A stretch of 25,703 nucleotides of DNA, from contig JBBSHN010000024.1 of the NCBI GenBank assembly GCA_038252945.1, positions 1 to 25,703 on the forward strand, in the 5' to 3' direction. Shown here piece by piece: positions 15,350 through 21,952 of the stretch (positions are counted from its first letter, which is position 1; each line of letters starts with the position of its first letter). The translations under genes and the position numbers were made by a program. Source of the DNA: JAUJOE01 sp038252945. GTDB lineage: Bacteria > Actinomycetota > Actinomycetes > Propionibacteriales > Nocardioidaceae. The notes under the pieces were generated by a model. The model made no database searches. It saw only the letters and a program-made list of their open reading frames with translations, and was not told the DNA's origin.

Positions 15350-16372
15350 GAACTCGCGGACGTCAACGCCGCACAGCTCGCCGAACAGGGGTTTCTCTGG
15401 CCAGAAAGTGACCTGGTCTTCCCCGCGGTGGTGGAGCTGCTCGGACGCGATGAAGAACGCCCTGCGCGCGCCGGCTCGTGGGAGCGGCTTGTCCAGCTGA
15501 TCGCCCAGCACTCAGGTGCTGCTGTGGTCTCCAACGAGTTGCTCGCTCCGGTCGGACACGGTGTCGCCCGGAGGATCGTCGAGGCGTTCGCGCCAGCTCC
15601 CGTCGAGATCGTTGTCACTGTTCGTGATCTCGGCCGGGTGATTCCCTCCCATTGGCAGACGACCCTGAAAAACGGCAACCAGCTTGGGTGGAAGGAGTTT
15701 GCGACTGCGGTGTGCGCCGAGCCGGCGGAGCGGCGAAGCGTCGCACGCAGCCTTGACGTCGGCAGCTGGTTCTGGCGGCGCCACGACGTGCCGGCAATTT
15801 TGGATCGGTGGGCACGGCAGGTGCCCAGGGAGCGACAGCGGGTGGTGACAGTTCCAGCGATTGGGGGAGAGCCCACCGCCGTTTGTGACCGGTTCGCCTC
15901 GGTCGCCGGGATCTCAGCGCAAGGTTTCGTTCAGCCAGCTCACGACAACTCCTCCGTCGGTGCTTGGTCCGCTGAGTTGCTTCGCCGGCTCAACGAGGTG
16001 GCGCCAGAGTTTGAGCGCCACCACTTCCGTTGGGGTGTCAAGCAGGCGCTCGTACAACGTGGCCTTGCGCACCGAGCGGCCGGTGAGCCGAGGTTTGGCT
16101 TGTCTGCCGAGCAGTTCGCCTGGGTGAAGCATCGCGCCGACCGCATGATCGAGGAGCTGCGGCGTTCAGGTGCCCGGGTCGTCGGCGACCTCGAGGACCT
16201 CCGGCCCACGCTTCCGCCAGAATCCGTGGTGGATCCAGCTTCGGCAAGCGACGCTGAGCTATTGAGCGCGGCTTTCGCGGGTCTGGCGGGGCTCGTTGAC
16301 GCCGTCGCGGAGTTGCAGGTGGAGAAGGAGCGCCTGACGGTCGAAAAGGCACGTCGTCCCTCGCGCACCTAG
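15290..16372 (+). CDS. Sulfotransferase-like protein, paralogue 2 of 3
   Basis: 360 residues, clearly homologous over its length to its two neighbours. Signatures sit at the same residue numbers as in paralogue 1: HVGTMKSATTYLQ (8-20), SNELL (81-85), and VTVRDLGRVIPSHWQ with Arg112 and Ser120. WFWRRHDVPAILDRW, SSVGAWSAELLRRLN and VVGDLEDL follow. The tail (about 330-360) is a charged, probably coiled helix (VAELQVEKERLTVEKARR) and could mediate oligomers among the paralogues. No signal peptide or membrane segment. The start is fixed by the repeat of the promoter/ATG arrangement found upstream of paralogue 1. Activity is inferred from the two PAPS-site motifs only. Confidence 0.75.
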   Translation: MASRICLHVGTMKSATTYLQELADVNAAQLAEQGFLWPESDLVFPAVVELLGRDEERPARAGSWERLVQLIAQHSGAAVVSNELLAPVGHGVARRIVEAFAPAPVEIVVTVRDLGRVIPSHWQTTLKNGNQLGWKEFATAVCAEPAERRSVARSLDVGSWFWRRHDVPAILDRWARQVPRERQRVVTVPAIGGEPTAVCDRFASVAGISAQGFVQPAHDNSSVGAWSAELLRRLNEVAPEFERHHFRWGVKQALVQRGLAHRAAGEPRFGLSAEQFAWVKHRADRMIEELRRSGARVVGDLEDLRPTLPPESVVDPASASDAELLSAAFAGLAGLVDAVAELQVEKERLTVEKARRPSRT

Positions 16373-16386
16373 GCCGTGCTTCCCGC

Positions 16387-16392
16387 TAGCGT
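16387..16392 (+). promoter_or_regulatory. Candidate -10 box (TAGCGT) of the third sulfotransferase-like gene
   Basis: TAGCGT lies six bases before the GTG at 16399 in a 26-base gap, again without a ribosome binding site. Unlike the previous two, it does not use the upstream stop codon. Confidence 0.45.
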
Positions 16393-16398
16393 TGGCGT

Positions 16399-17496
16399 GT
16401 GGCGCGACGCGTCTTCTTGCATATCGGCGCAATGAAGTCCGCCACGACCTACATCCAGTCGCTGTGCCACGCCAACGCCGAACGGCTGGGGTCGCAGGGG
16501 ATCTGGTGTCCTCCGCCCGGGTTGAACTTCGCCGGGATCAACGTGCTGTTGGGCAGCGCCTACATACGCCCCTGGAATGCTGGCGCCTGGGATCAGCTCG
16601 CCGCCTCAATTCAGGCTCACGACACCGATGTCTTCCTGTCCAACGAGATCCTTTCGCTACGGTCGCGACGCAAGGCGAGTGAGCTGGTTGACGCCTTCGC
16701 CCCGGCCGAGGTGCACGTGTTGCTCACGGCACGGGACCTGGCACGCGTCATTCCGTCACAGTGGCAGGAGGGGGCCGCTAACGGACAGACAGTGAGGTGG
16801 AGCCGGTACGTCGCCTCGGTGTGCTCAGACGACCCCCCCGACAAAGAAATCGCCGGCCGCTTCTGGCGGCGGCATGATCTCCCGCAGATCTTGCAACGGT
16901 GGCATGGCGTCGTGCCACCGGGGCGAACGACGCTCCTGACCGTTCCGAGAGATGGTCTGCCAGGTGTGCTCAGCGCTCGGTGTGCCGAGGCGCTGAACGC
17001 CGACTTCACAGACTTCGAGCAGCCCGCACCTGCCCATACCAGCCTGGGTGCACATTCAGCCGAGCTGATGCGACGTCTCAACCATCAGCTTTCTGAGGTT
17101 GACACCCTCCATTACCGCACCGGTTTCCATCAGACTCTGGCGCGGTCGGTGCTGGCTCACCGAGCCGCAAGGGAGCCGCGAATCGCGCTGTCAGCGGAGC
17201 AGCACGACTGGGCGGTGCGCCGCGCTCAGCGGATGGTGTTGGAGTTGAAATCATTCAACGTTCGCGTTATCGGCGACCTAGAGGAGCTGGTGTCGATACC
17301 GTTCGCCGAAGGTTCTGGCGCCAGCCCGGACAACGCCGCAGACTCCGACGTGTTGGCTGCCGCCCTCGACGGCCTCGCCGAAGTGACCCTGCAGCTGGCC
17401 GACCTTCGGATCGCTCACGATGAGTTGCGTGGACGGCGCAACGCCGCAGCAGAGCCCTCCGCGGAAGCAAACGGGGTGCCTTCGGGGTCAAAGTGA
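16399..17496 (+). CDS. Sulfotransferase-like protein, paralogue 3 of 3
   Basis: 365 residues. It is the more diverged member of the array but colinear with the others: HIGAMKSATTYIQ (8-20), SNEIL (81-85), and LTARDLARVIPSQWQ with Arg112 and Ser120. FWRRHDLPQILQRW, TSLGAHSAELMRRLN and VIGDLEEL follow. The SNE(L/I)L and FWRR blocks are invariant in all three and may contribute to catalysis or acceptor binding. The C-terminal 50 residues contain a Leu-rich helix (LADLRIAHDELRGRR) and an Ala/Ser-rich end. It is followed by the acnA operator region, with no hairpin terminator seen between. The product is probably cytosolic; function inferred from motifs. Confidence 0.75.
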   Translation: MARRVFLHIGAMKSATTYIQSLCHANAERLGSQGIWCPPPGLNFAGINVLLGSAYIRPWNAGAWDQLAASIQAHDTDVFLSNEILSLRSRRKASELVDAFAPAEVHVLLTARDLARVIPSQWQEGAANGQTVRWSRYVASVCSDDPPDKEIAGRFWRRHDLPQILQRWHGVVPPGRTTLLTVPRDGLPGVLSARCAEALNADFTDFEQPAPAHTSLGAHSAELMRRLNHQLSEVDTLHYRTGFHQTLARSVLAHRAAREPRIALSAEQHDWAVRRAQRMVLELKSFNVRVIGDLEELVSIPFAEGSGASPDNAADSDVLAAALDGLAEVTLQLADLRIAHDELRGRRNAAAEPSAEANGVPSGSK

Positions 17497-17522
17497 TTGA
17501 CAGTCGACTCAAGCAAGGGACC

Positions 17523-17548
17523 CATGTATCTTGACATCAAGATACATG
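17523..17548. promoter_or_regulatory. 26-bp perfect inverted repeat, likely operator of acnA
   Basis: Two 12-base arms, CATGTATCTTGA and TCAAGATACATG, are exact reverse complements around a CA centre. This strongly suggests a site for a dimeric (TetR/MarR-like) repressor. A TTGACA (17531-17536) and a -10-like CAAGAT (17538-17543, the same word as the ferrochelatase box) lie inside it, so bound protein would block polymerase. It is 75 bases upstream of the acnA GTG. In Corynebacterium acn is controlled by AcnR, a TetR protein; whether this is an AcnR-type site is inference. Confidence 0.75.
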
Positions 17549-17611
17549 TTTGGCGCGACGGGCGCCCGATCTTGCAGCTAGTCGCAGGACGGAGCCTCGG
17601 CGGGAGCGTAT

Positions 17612-17620
17612 AAGGAGGAG
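17612..17620 (+). promoter_or_regulatory. Strong ribosome binding site of acnA
   Basis: AAGGAGGAG, two bases before the GTG (the AGGAGG core ends five bases before it), fixes the acnA start. It contrasts with the many leaderless genes nearby. Confidence 0.8.
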
Positions 17621-17622
17621 TC

Positions 17623-20472
17623 GTGACAAGCAAGGACAGCTTTGGCGCCTACGGCGAGCTCATGGTCGGCAACGAGCGCTACACCATGTACCGGCTCAAC
17701 GCAGTGGATGGATCCGGGAGCGATGTGGCAGGCCTGCCGTACAGCTTCAAGGTGCTGCTGGAGAACCTCCTGCGCGCCGAGGACGGGGCCAACATCACCG
17801 CCGACGACATCCGCGCACTCGCCGGATGGGACCCCGCCGTCGAGCCGGATCGGGAGATCCAGTTCACGCCGTCCCGGGTGATCATGCAGGACTTCACCGG
17901 TGTTCCGTGCGTCGTGGACCTCGCCACCATGCGCGAAGCGATGGCCGACCTGGGTGGAGACCCGGCAAAGATCAATCCGCTGGTGCCCGCCGAGCTGGTG
18001 ATCGACCACTCGGTGATTGCGGACGTCTTCGGCAGGGCTGGAGCGTTCGAGCGCAACGTAGAGATCGAGTACGAGCGAAACCGGGAGCGCTACCAGTTCC
18101 TGCGGTGGGGGCAGACCAGTTTCGCTGACTTCAAGGTGGTCCCACCAGGCACTGGAATCGTTCATCAGGTCAATCTCGAGCATCTGGCCCGGGTGGTGTT
18201 CACCCGCCGGCACGACGGCGAAGCGAACGGCGCTTCGCTGCCGCTGGCTTATCCCGACACCTGCGTGGGAACCGACTCGCACACGACGATGGTGAATGGG
18301 CTAGGAGTCGTGGGCTGGGGAGTCGGCGGAATCGAGGCTGAGGCAGCCATGCTGGGCCAGCCGGTGTCGATGCTCATTCCGCCAGTGGTCGGGTTCAAGT
18401 TGAGCGGTGAGCTGCAACCAGGCACGACGGCGACTGACCTCGTGCTCACCATCACCGAGATGTTGCGCAAGCACGGCGTCGTGGGCAAGTTCGTGGAGTT
18501 CTACGGACCCGGTTTGTCCGCCGTCCCGCTGGCCAACCGCGCCACCATCGGCAACATGTCACCGGAGTACGGCTCCACAATTGCCGTGTTCCCCATCGAC
18601 GACGAGACCGTGCGGTATCTGCGCCTCACCGGTCGCAGCGACACGCAGATCGCGCTGGTGGAGGCGTACGCCAAGGAGCAGGGCCTGTGGCACAACCCCG
18701 AGGCCGAGCCGAGGTACTCCGAGCGCCTCGAGCTAGACCTGGCGAGCGTCGTGCCTTCGATCGCCGGGCCGAAGCGGCCACAGGACCGCGTCGCTCTCAC
18801 TGACGCAAAGCGGGCGTTCCGGGCGGCGTTGGAGGACTACGCCGACACCGCCGGCCAGGCTGAGGCGGCGCATGGCTCGGTGCAAGGCGTTGCTTCGACA
18901 GTCGACGAAGGGTCCGCCGACTCGTTCCCCGCGTCCGATCCGCCGGCGGCCGGGTTCGGTGGCAACGGCGACGGAACCCCCCGCGACTCCGGGGCCGCGG
19001 ACTCCCGGCCATCTCGGCGGGTCTCGGTCGAGCTTGCCGACGGTACGTCGTTCGAGCTCGATCATGGCGCGGTGAGCATTGCTGCGATCACTTCATGCAC
19101 CAACACGTCCAACCCGTCGGTGATGGTTGGGGCCGCTCTGCTGGCGCGGAACGCCGTCAACCGTGGTCTCACCCGAAAACCGTGGGTGAAGACGACGTTG
19201 GCACCAGGCTCCAAAGTCGTCATGGACTACTACGAGCGAGCCGGGCTCACGCCGTACCTGGAGAAGCTGGACTTCAACCTCGTGGGGTATGGCTGCACGA
19301 CCTGTATCGGCAACTCCGGACCGCTCATTCCTGAGGTAAGCGAGGCAGTCAACAAGGCCGATCTCGCCGTCACCGCTGTGCTGTCGGGTAACCGCAACTT
19401 CGAAGGGCGGATCAATCCCGACGTGAAGATGAACTACCTCGCCTCACCGCCGCTGGTGGTGGCCTATGCGCTGGCCGGTTCCATGGACGTCGACCTCCTC
19501 AACGAACCGCTCGGGCAGGACACCACAGGCAACGACGTGTATCTGCGCGATATCTGGCCCAGCCCTGAAGAGGTCGAGGAGGTGATCGCGTCGGCGATCA
19601 CCTCGGAAATGTTCACGCACGACTACGCCGACGTCTTCGCAGGCGACGAACGTTGGCAGTCGCTTTCAACTCCGGGCGGCGACACGTTCGCCTGGGAACC
19701 GGACTCGACGTACGTGCGGAGGCCGCCGTATTTCGACGGGATGCCGGGTGAGCCGCAGCCCGTCGCAGACATCACCGGCGCCCGCGTGCTGGCCAAGCTG
19801 GGTGACTCGGTGACAACCGACCACATCTCTCCGGCTGGGTCGATCAAGCGCGACTCCCCAGCTGGTGGCTACCTCTCCGAGCACGGCATCGAGCCGAGGG
19901 ACTTCAACTCCTACGGATCCCGGCGCGGCAATCACGAGGTGATGATCCGCGGGACCTTCGCCAACATCCGGCTGCGCAACCAGCTCGCCCCTGGCACCGA
20001 GGGCGGATGGACGCGCAACTTCGCCAGCGGGGGAGATGTAACGACGATCTACGACGCGTCGGTCGACTACGCAGCCGAAGATGTGCCGCTCGTGGTACTG
20101 GCCGGCAAGGAGTACGGGTCAGGGTCGTCGCGTGACTGGGCCGCAAAAGGTACGGCCCTGCTGGGCGTCCGAGCCGTCATCGCGGAGTCGTACGAGCGGA
20201 TCCACCGCTCCAACCTCATCGGCATGGGAGTGCTGCCCCTGCAGTTCACCGAAGGGGAGTCTGCAGAGTCCCTCGGGCTCACGGGGGAGGAGACCTTCGA
20301 CGTCGCGGGCATCACCGAGCTAAACGACGGGCGCACGCCACCGACGGTCCATGTGCGCGCCGGCGACACCGAGTTCGACGCCGTTGTGCGGATAGACACT
20401 CCGGGAGAGGCGAACTACTACCGCCACGGCGGCATCATGCAGTACGTCCTCCGCAGCCTGCTTCGGAACTGA
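17623..20472 (+). CDS. acnA: Aconitate hydratase A
   Basis: 949 residues, larger than typical AcnA of about 890-900. It interconverts citrate and isocitrate in the TCA cycle, and members of the IRP1/AcnA family can bind RNA when their cluster is lost. The [4Fe-4S] ligands are Cys492 (SCTNTSNPSVM), Cys558 and Cys561 (GYGCTTCIGNSGP), with the same 66/3 spacing as in IRP1. Domain 4 follows the linker and shows GDSVTTDHISPAG, SYGSRRGNHEVM and GKEYGSGSSRDWAAKG. An Actinobacteria-type insert of about 50 residues (417-466) before domain 3 is acidic and Gly-rich and includes SFPASDPPA. The start GTG has a strong ribosome binding site. The gene sits behind the palindrome, and no acnR-like gene follows; the next gene is a convergent HIT protein. 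Confidence 0.96.
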   Translation: MTSKDSFGAYGELMVGNERYTMYRLNAVDGSGSDVAGLPYSFKVLLENLLRAEDGANITADDIRALAGWDPAVEPDREIQFTPSRVIMQDFTGVPCVVDLATMREAMADLGGDPAKINPLVPAELVIDHSVIADVFGRAGAFERNVEIEYERNRERYQFLRWGQTSFADFKVVPPGTGIVHQVNLEHLARVVFTRRHDGEANGASLPLAYPDTCVGTDSHTTMVNGLGVVGWGVGGIEAEAAMLGQPVSMLIPPVVGFKLSGELQPGTTATDLVLTITEMLRKHGVVGKFVEFYGPGLSAVPLANRATIGNMSPEYGSTIAVFPIDDETVRYLRLTGRSDTQIALVEAYAKEQGLWHNPEAEPRYSERLELDLASVVPSIAGPKRPQDRVALTDAKRAFRAALEDYADTAGQAEAAHGSVQGVASTVDEGSADSFPASDPPAAGFGGNGDGTPRDSGAADSRPSRRVSVELADGTSFELDHGAVSIAAITSCTNTSNPSVMVGAALLARNAVNRGLTRKPWVKTTLAPGSKVVMDYYERAGLTPYLEKLDFNLVGYGCTTCIGNSGPLIPEVSEAVNKADLAVTAVLSGNRNFEGRINPDVKMNYLASPPLVVAYALAGSMDVDLLNEPLGQDTTGNDVYLRDIWPSPEEVEEVIASAITSEMFTHDYADVFAGDERWQSLSTPGGDTFAWEPDSTYVRRPPYFDGMPGEPQPVADITGARVLAKLGDSVTTDHISPAGSIKRDSPAGGYLSEHGIEPRDFNSYGSRRGNHEVMIRGTFANIRLRNQLAPGTEGGWTRNFASGGDVTTIYDASVDYAAEDVPLVVLAGKEYGSGSSRDWAAKGTALLGVRAVIAESYERIHRSNLIGMGVLPLQFTEGESAESLGLTGEETFDVAGITELNDGRTPPTVHVRAGDTEFDAVVRIDTPGEANYYRHGGIMQYVLRSLLRN

Positions 20473-20495
20473 CGCCGGGCTCAAAGAGCCAGCGT
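20472..20495. terminator. Candidate bidirectional hairpin terminator between acnA and the HIT gene
   Basis: ACGC and GGCTC pair with GAGCC and GCGT around an AAA loop, with a small internal mismatch. The hairpin spans the acnA stop and the last codons of the convergent HIT gene. No U-tract follows on either strand, so efficiency is uncertain. Confidence 0.45.
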
Positions 20496-20894
20496 CTCCC
20501 GGAGGAGGGCGGCGTACCGGTTCGCCTCGGCGTCGTCGTCGTACCGATGGCGCGGCCAAAAGAAGCCGCGCAGCCCGTCCCTGTGGTGGCGAGGCACCAC
20601 GTGCACATGGAGATGCGGCACCGATTGGGAGACGGTGTTGTTCATGGCCACGAACGACCCGTGGGCACCCAGTCCGGTCACCATTGCCTGCGCGTGCCGC
20701 CGGACTGTGGCAAACACTGGTTGCACAAGATCGGCCGGCAGCTCCGTCAGGGTGTCGACGTGGCGGCGGGGCACGATGAGCACGTGTCCTTTGAACAAGG
20801 GACGGGTATCCAGAAAGCTGACCGTGGCGGGCGTCTCCTCCACCAGGTACGCCTTCTCCGTGCCCGCCGCGATGCGACAGAACAGGCAGGTCAT
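20481..20894 (-). CDS. HIT family nucleotide-binding hydrolase
   Basis: 137 residues from the ATG at 20894 (MTCLFCRIAAG), the canonical beginning of HINT-type HIT proteins. Cys3 and Cys6 form the CxxC found in zinc-binding members. The active-site triad HLHVHVVPR (His-x-His-x-His-x-x) is present, preceded by SFLDTRPLFKGHVLIVPRRH and FVAMNNTVSQSVP. HIT proteins act on nucleoside phosphoramidates or dinucleotides; the substrate here cannot be specified. The frame is open further upstream, but that extension has no homology. A TAGGGT -10 box seven bases before the ATG supports a leaderless start. It is convergent with acnA. Confidence 0.92.
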   Translation of the reverse strand: MTCLFCRIAAGTEKAYLVEETPATVSFLDTRPLFKGHVLIVPRRHVDTLTELPADLVQPVFATVRRHAQAMVTGLGAHGSFVAMNNTVSQSVPHLHVHVVPRHHRDGLRGFFWPRHRYDDDAEANRYAALLRETLAL

Positions 20895-20901
20895 GCGCGA
20901 A

Positions 20902-20907
20902 ACCCTA
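20902..20907 (-). promoter_or_regulatory. Candidate -10 box (TAGGGT) for leaderless HIT gene
   Basis: On the minus strand TAGGGT is followed by seven bases and ATG, matching the spacing seen at other leaderless candidates in this window. Confidence 0.45.
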
Positions 20908-21059
20908 GACAGTGCCAGGCAATGCGAGGAGGTCGCGCTCGCCGTCCTCAGGGAGCGCACGGCAGACCCGTTCCTGCGCTGGACCGTTCCGGACTCGGGA
21001 CTTCTCGGCGCATGGCGGGTAGGAACGGGGAACGCCTGTCAGCAGCAGCCTGCAGTGGG

Positions 21060-21398
21060 TCAGTTTGATGCGTAGAGCCAGACGAGTGCCAAGGCGTTGG
21101 CTAGCGAGGTAACTGCGGGGCCGATGGTCTTCAGCCGGTCATGGATGATCGCGCCGATGATTGCGTCGGCAGCTTGAACGATCACCATCACCAGGGCGAT
21201 CACTTCAAGGTATGCGCTAGAACTCGCGAACAGCACCACGGTGGCGGCCGCAGCTAGAGCGATGCTGCGGGCGGCCGCGTACATCGAGCTGGCACGAGCC
21301 GGGGTGTCGGACCGGATCAGCGAAGCGACCGAGTACCCGAGGCTCACGAAGGCGCTGACAGTGGTGACGACAGCGCACACCCAGAACGCAGTAGGCAT
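21060..21398 (-). CDS. Small four-helix membrane protein of unknown function
   Basis: 112 residues from the ATG at 21398. The long frame upstream to 21497 is discarded: it has Arg/Ser/Thr-rich, non-homologous sequence and covers the promoter. Four hydrophobic segments follow: PTAFWVCAVVTTVSAFVSLG, a second with AAARSIALAAAATVVLFAS, a third with YLEVIALVMVIVQAADAIIG, and a last with AVTSLANALALVWLYAS. The third helix holds an Asp and is followed by HDRLKTIGP, a short cytoplasmic loop. I do not assign a family. It resembles small DUF4267-like membrane proteins in layout only. A TAGTGT -10 box seven bases before the ATG supports the start. It is divergent from the SOS-boxed gene. Confidence 0.75.
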   Translation of the reverse strand: MPTAFWVCAVVTTVSAFVSLGYSVASLIRSDTPARASSMYAAARSIALAAAATVVLFASSSAYLEVIALVMVIVQAADAIIGAIIHDRLKTIGPAVTSLANALALVWLYASN

Positions 21399-21405
21399 GC
21401 GCCGA

Positions 21406-21411
21406 ACACTA
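21406..21411 (-). promoter_or_regulatory. Candidate -10 box (TAGTGT) for the small membrane protein gene
   Basis: On the minus strand TAGTGT ends seven bases before the ATG at 21398, again fitting a leaderless transcript. Confidence 0.45.
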
Positions 21412-21489
21412 GATGAAGCGCGGGTCGTGGACGCTGCGACTGTCGTCGCCCGATGAGGCTCGTCGACCCGCCGAAGCCAGTCCGAGGGC

Positions 21490-21505
21490 TCGAACACATG
21501 TTCGA
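21490..21505. promoter_or_regulatory. Perfect LexA/SOS box
   Basis: TCGAACACATGTTCGA has seven-base arms that are exact reverse complements around a CA centre. It fits the Gram-positive/mycobacterial LexA consensus CGAACrnryGTTCG at every position. It is intergenic and overlaps the expected -35 position of the promoter whose -10 is at 21514, eight bases downstream. LexA binding would therefore repress the gene at 21527 and release it on DNA damage. Confidence 0.8.
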
Positions 21506-21513
21506 ATCGGTGT

Positions 21514-21519
21514 TACGGT
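21514..21519 (+). promoter_or_regulatory. Candidate -10 box (TACGGT) for the SOS-boxed gene
   Basis: TACGGT is followed by seven bases and the ATG at 21527, suggesting leaderless transcription. The -35 position falls inside the LexA box. Confidence 0.45.
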
Positions 21520-21526
21520 GTCCTGT

Positions 21527-21895
21527 ATGGCTGCAGTGGTGCCAGCGGGGTGGCCGGAGCGGGTCCGTCCACCCGGAGTGGCGTGGTGGGAGGAGTCCGC
21601 GGTCGGCTGGCTCCTCGACCAGTGTCCTCCCGACTACCGCATGTACGCAGGGCTCAAGCGCCATCCGGTGGTGCTTGCGCGGTTCACCGCACTTCACGTG
21701 GAGGCGAGCATCGAGGCGGCCCAGCGAGGCATCGCCGAGGCACGCACCAGCCTGCGGGACTTCCTGCCCACCGAGTCAGTCGAGGGGGCGATCGCGATGT
21801 GGCAACGGGAGAGCGCTCGGCTGTTGTCGGTACGCCGGGCGGTGAGTCTTATCGAGGACGCGTTTCGCGGGCGGCAGTTCCGCGCTCGCTTGTAG
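21527..21895 (+). CDS. Small conserved-looking helical protein under LexA control; possibly HEPN-like
   Basis: 122 residues, cytosolic, all-helical by appearance. The N-terminus is Trp-rich (WWEESAVGWLLDQCPPDYRMY), followed by LKRHPVVLARF. A helix with R-F-T-A-L-H gives an R-x4-H motif like that of HEPN ribonucleases, and the remainder (ASIEAAQRGIAEARTSL, LLSVRRAVSLIEDAF) is amphipathic helix. I am reminded of actinobacterial HEPN-type small proteins (SAV_6107 group) but cannot confirm it. In HEPN proteins the R-x4-6-H lies near the C-terminus; here it is central, which weakens the case. The ATG at 21527 is chosen over the longer frame because promoter and SOS box lie upstream of it. dxs follows 57 bases later on the same strand. 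Confidence 0.8.
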   Translation: MAAVVPAGWPERVRPPGVAWWEESAVGWLLDQCPPDYRMYAGLKRHPVVLARFTALHVEASIEAAQRGIAEARTSLRDFLPTESVEGAIAMWQRESARLLSVRRAVSLIEDAFRGRQFRARL

Positions 21896-21928
21896 TCCGG
21901 GGCACTTAAACTGGACCTTGTTGTAACG

Positions 21929-21940
21929 CTTCGTACGAAG
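21929..21940. repeat. 12-bp perfect palindrome at the dxs ribosome binding site
   Basis: CTTCGTACGAAG is self-complementary and abuts AAGGAAAGG, the dxs ribosome binding site. It could be an operator or a chance palindrome. A TTAAACT upstream (about 21906) is a weak -10 candidate for dxs. Confidence 0.3.
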
Positions 21941-21952
21941 GAAAGGCACTCC

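Noticed and set aside
17497..17502. TTGACA as -35 of acnA
   Set aside because: A perfect -35 word, but no -10 box lies 16-19 bases downstream; the nearest candidate words are inside the palindrome, too far away.
20893..21075. 60-residue plus-strand ORF whose ATG shares CATG with the HIT start
   Set aside because: No ribosome binding site or -10 box, no recognisable family, and its end overlaps the membrane protein gene. It occupies a 165-base gap between two minus-strand genes. Possible but unsupported.
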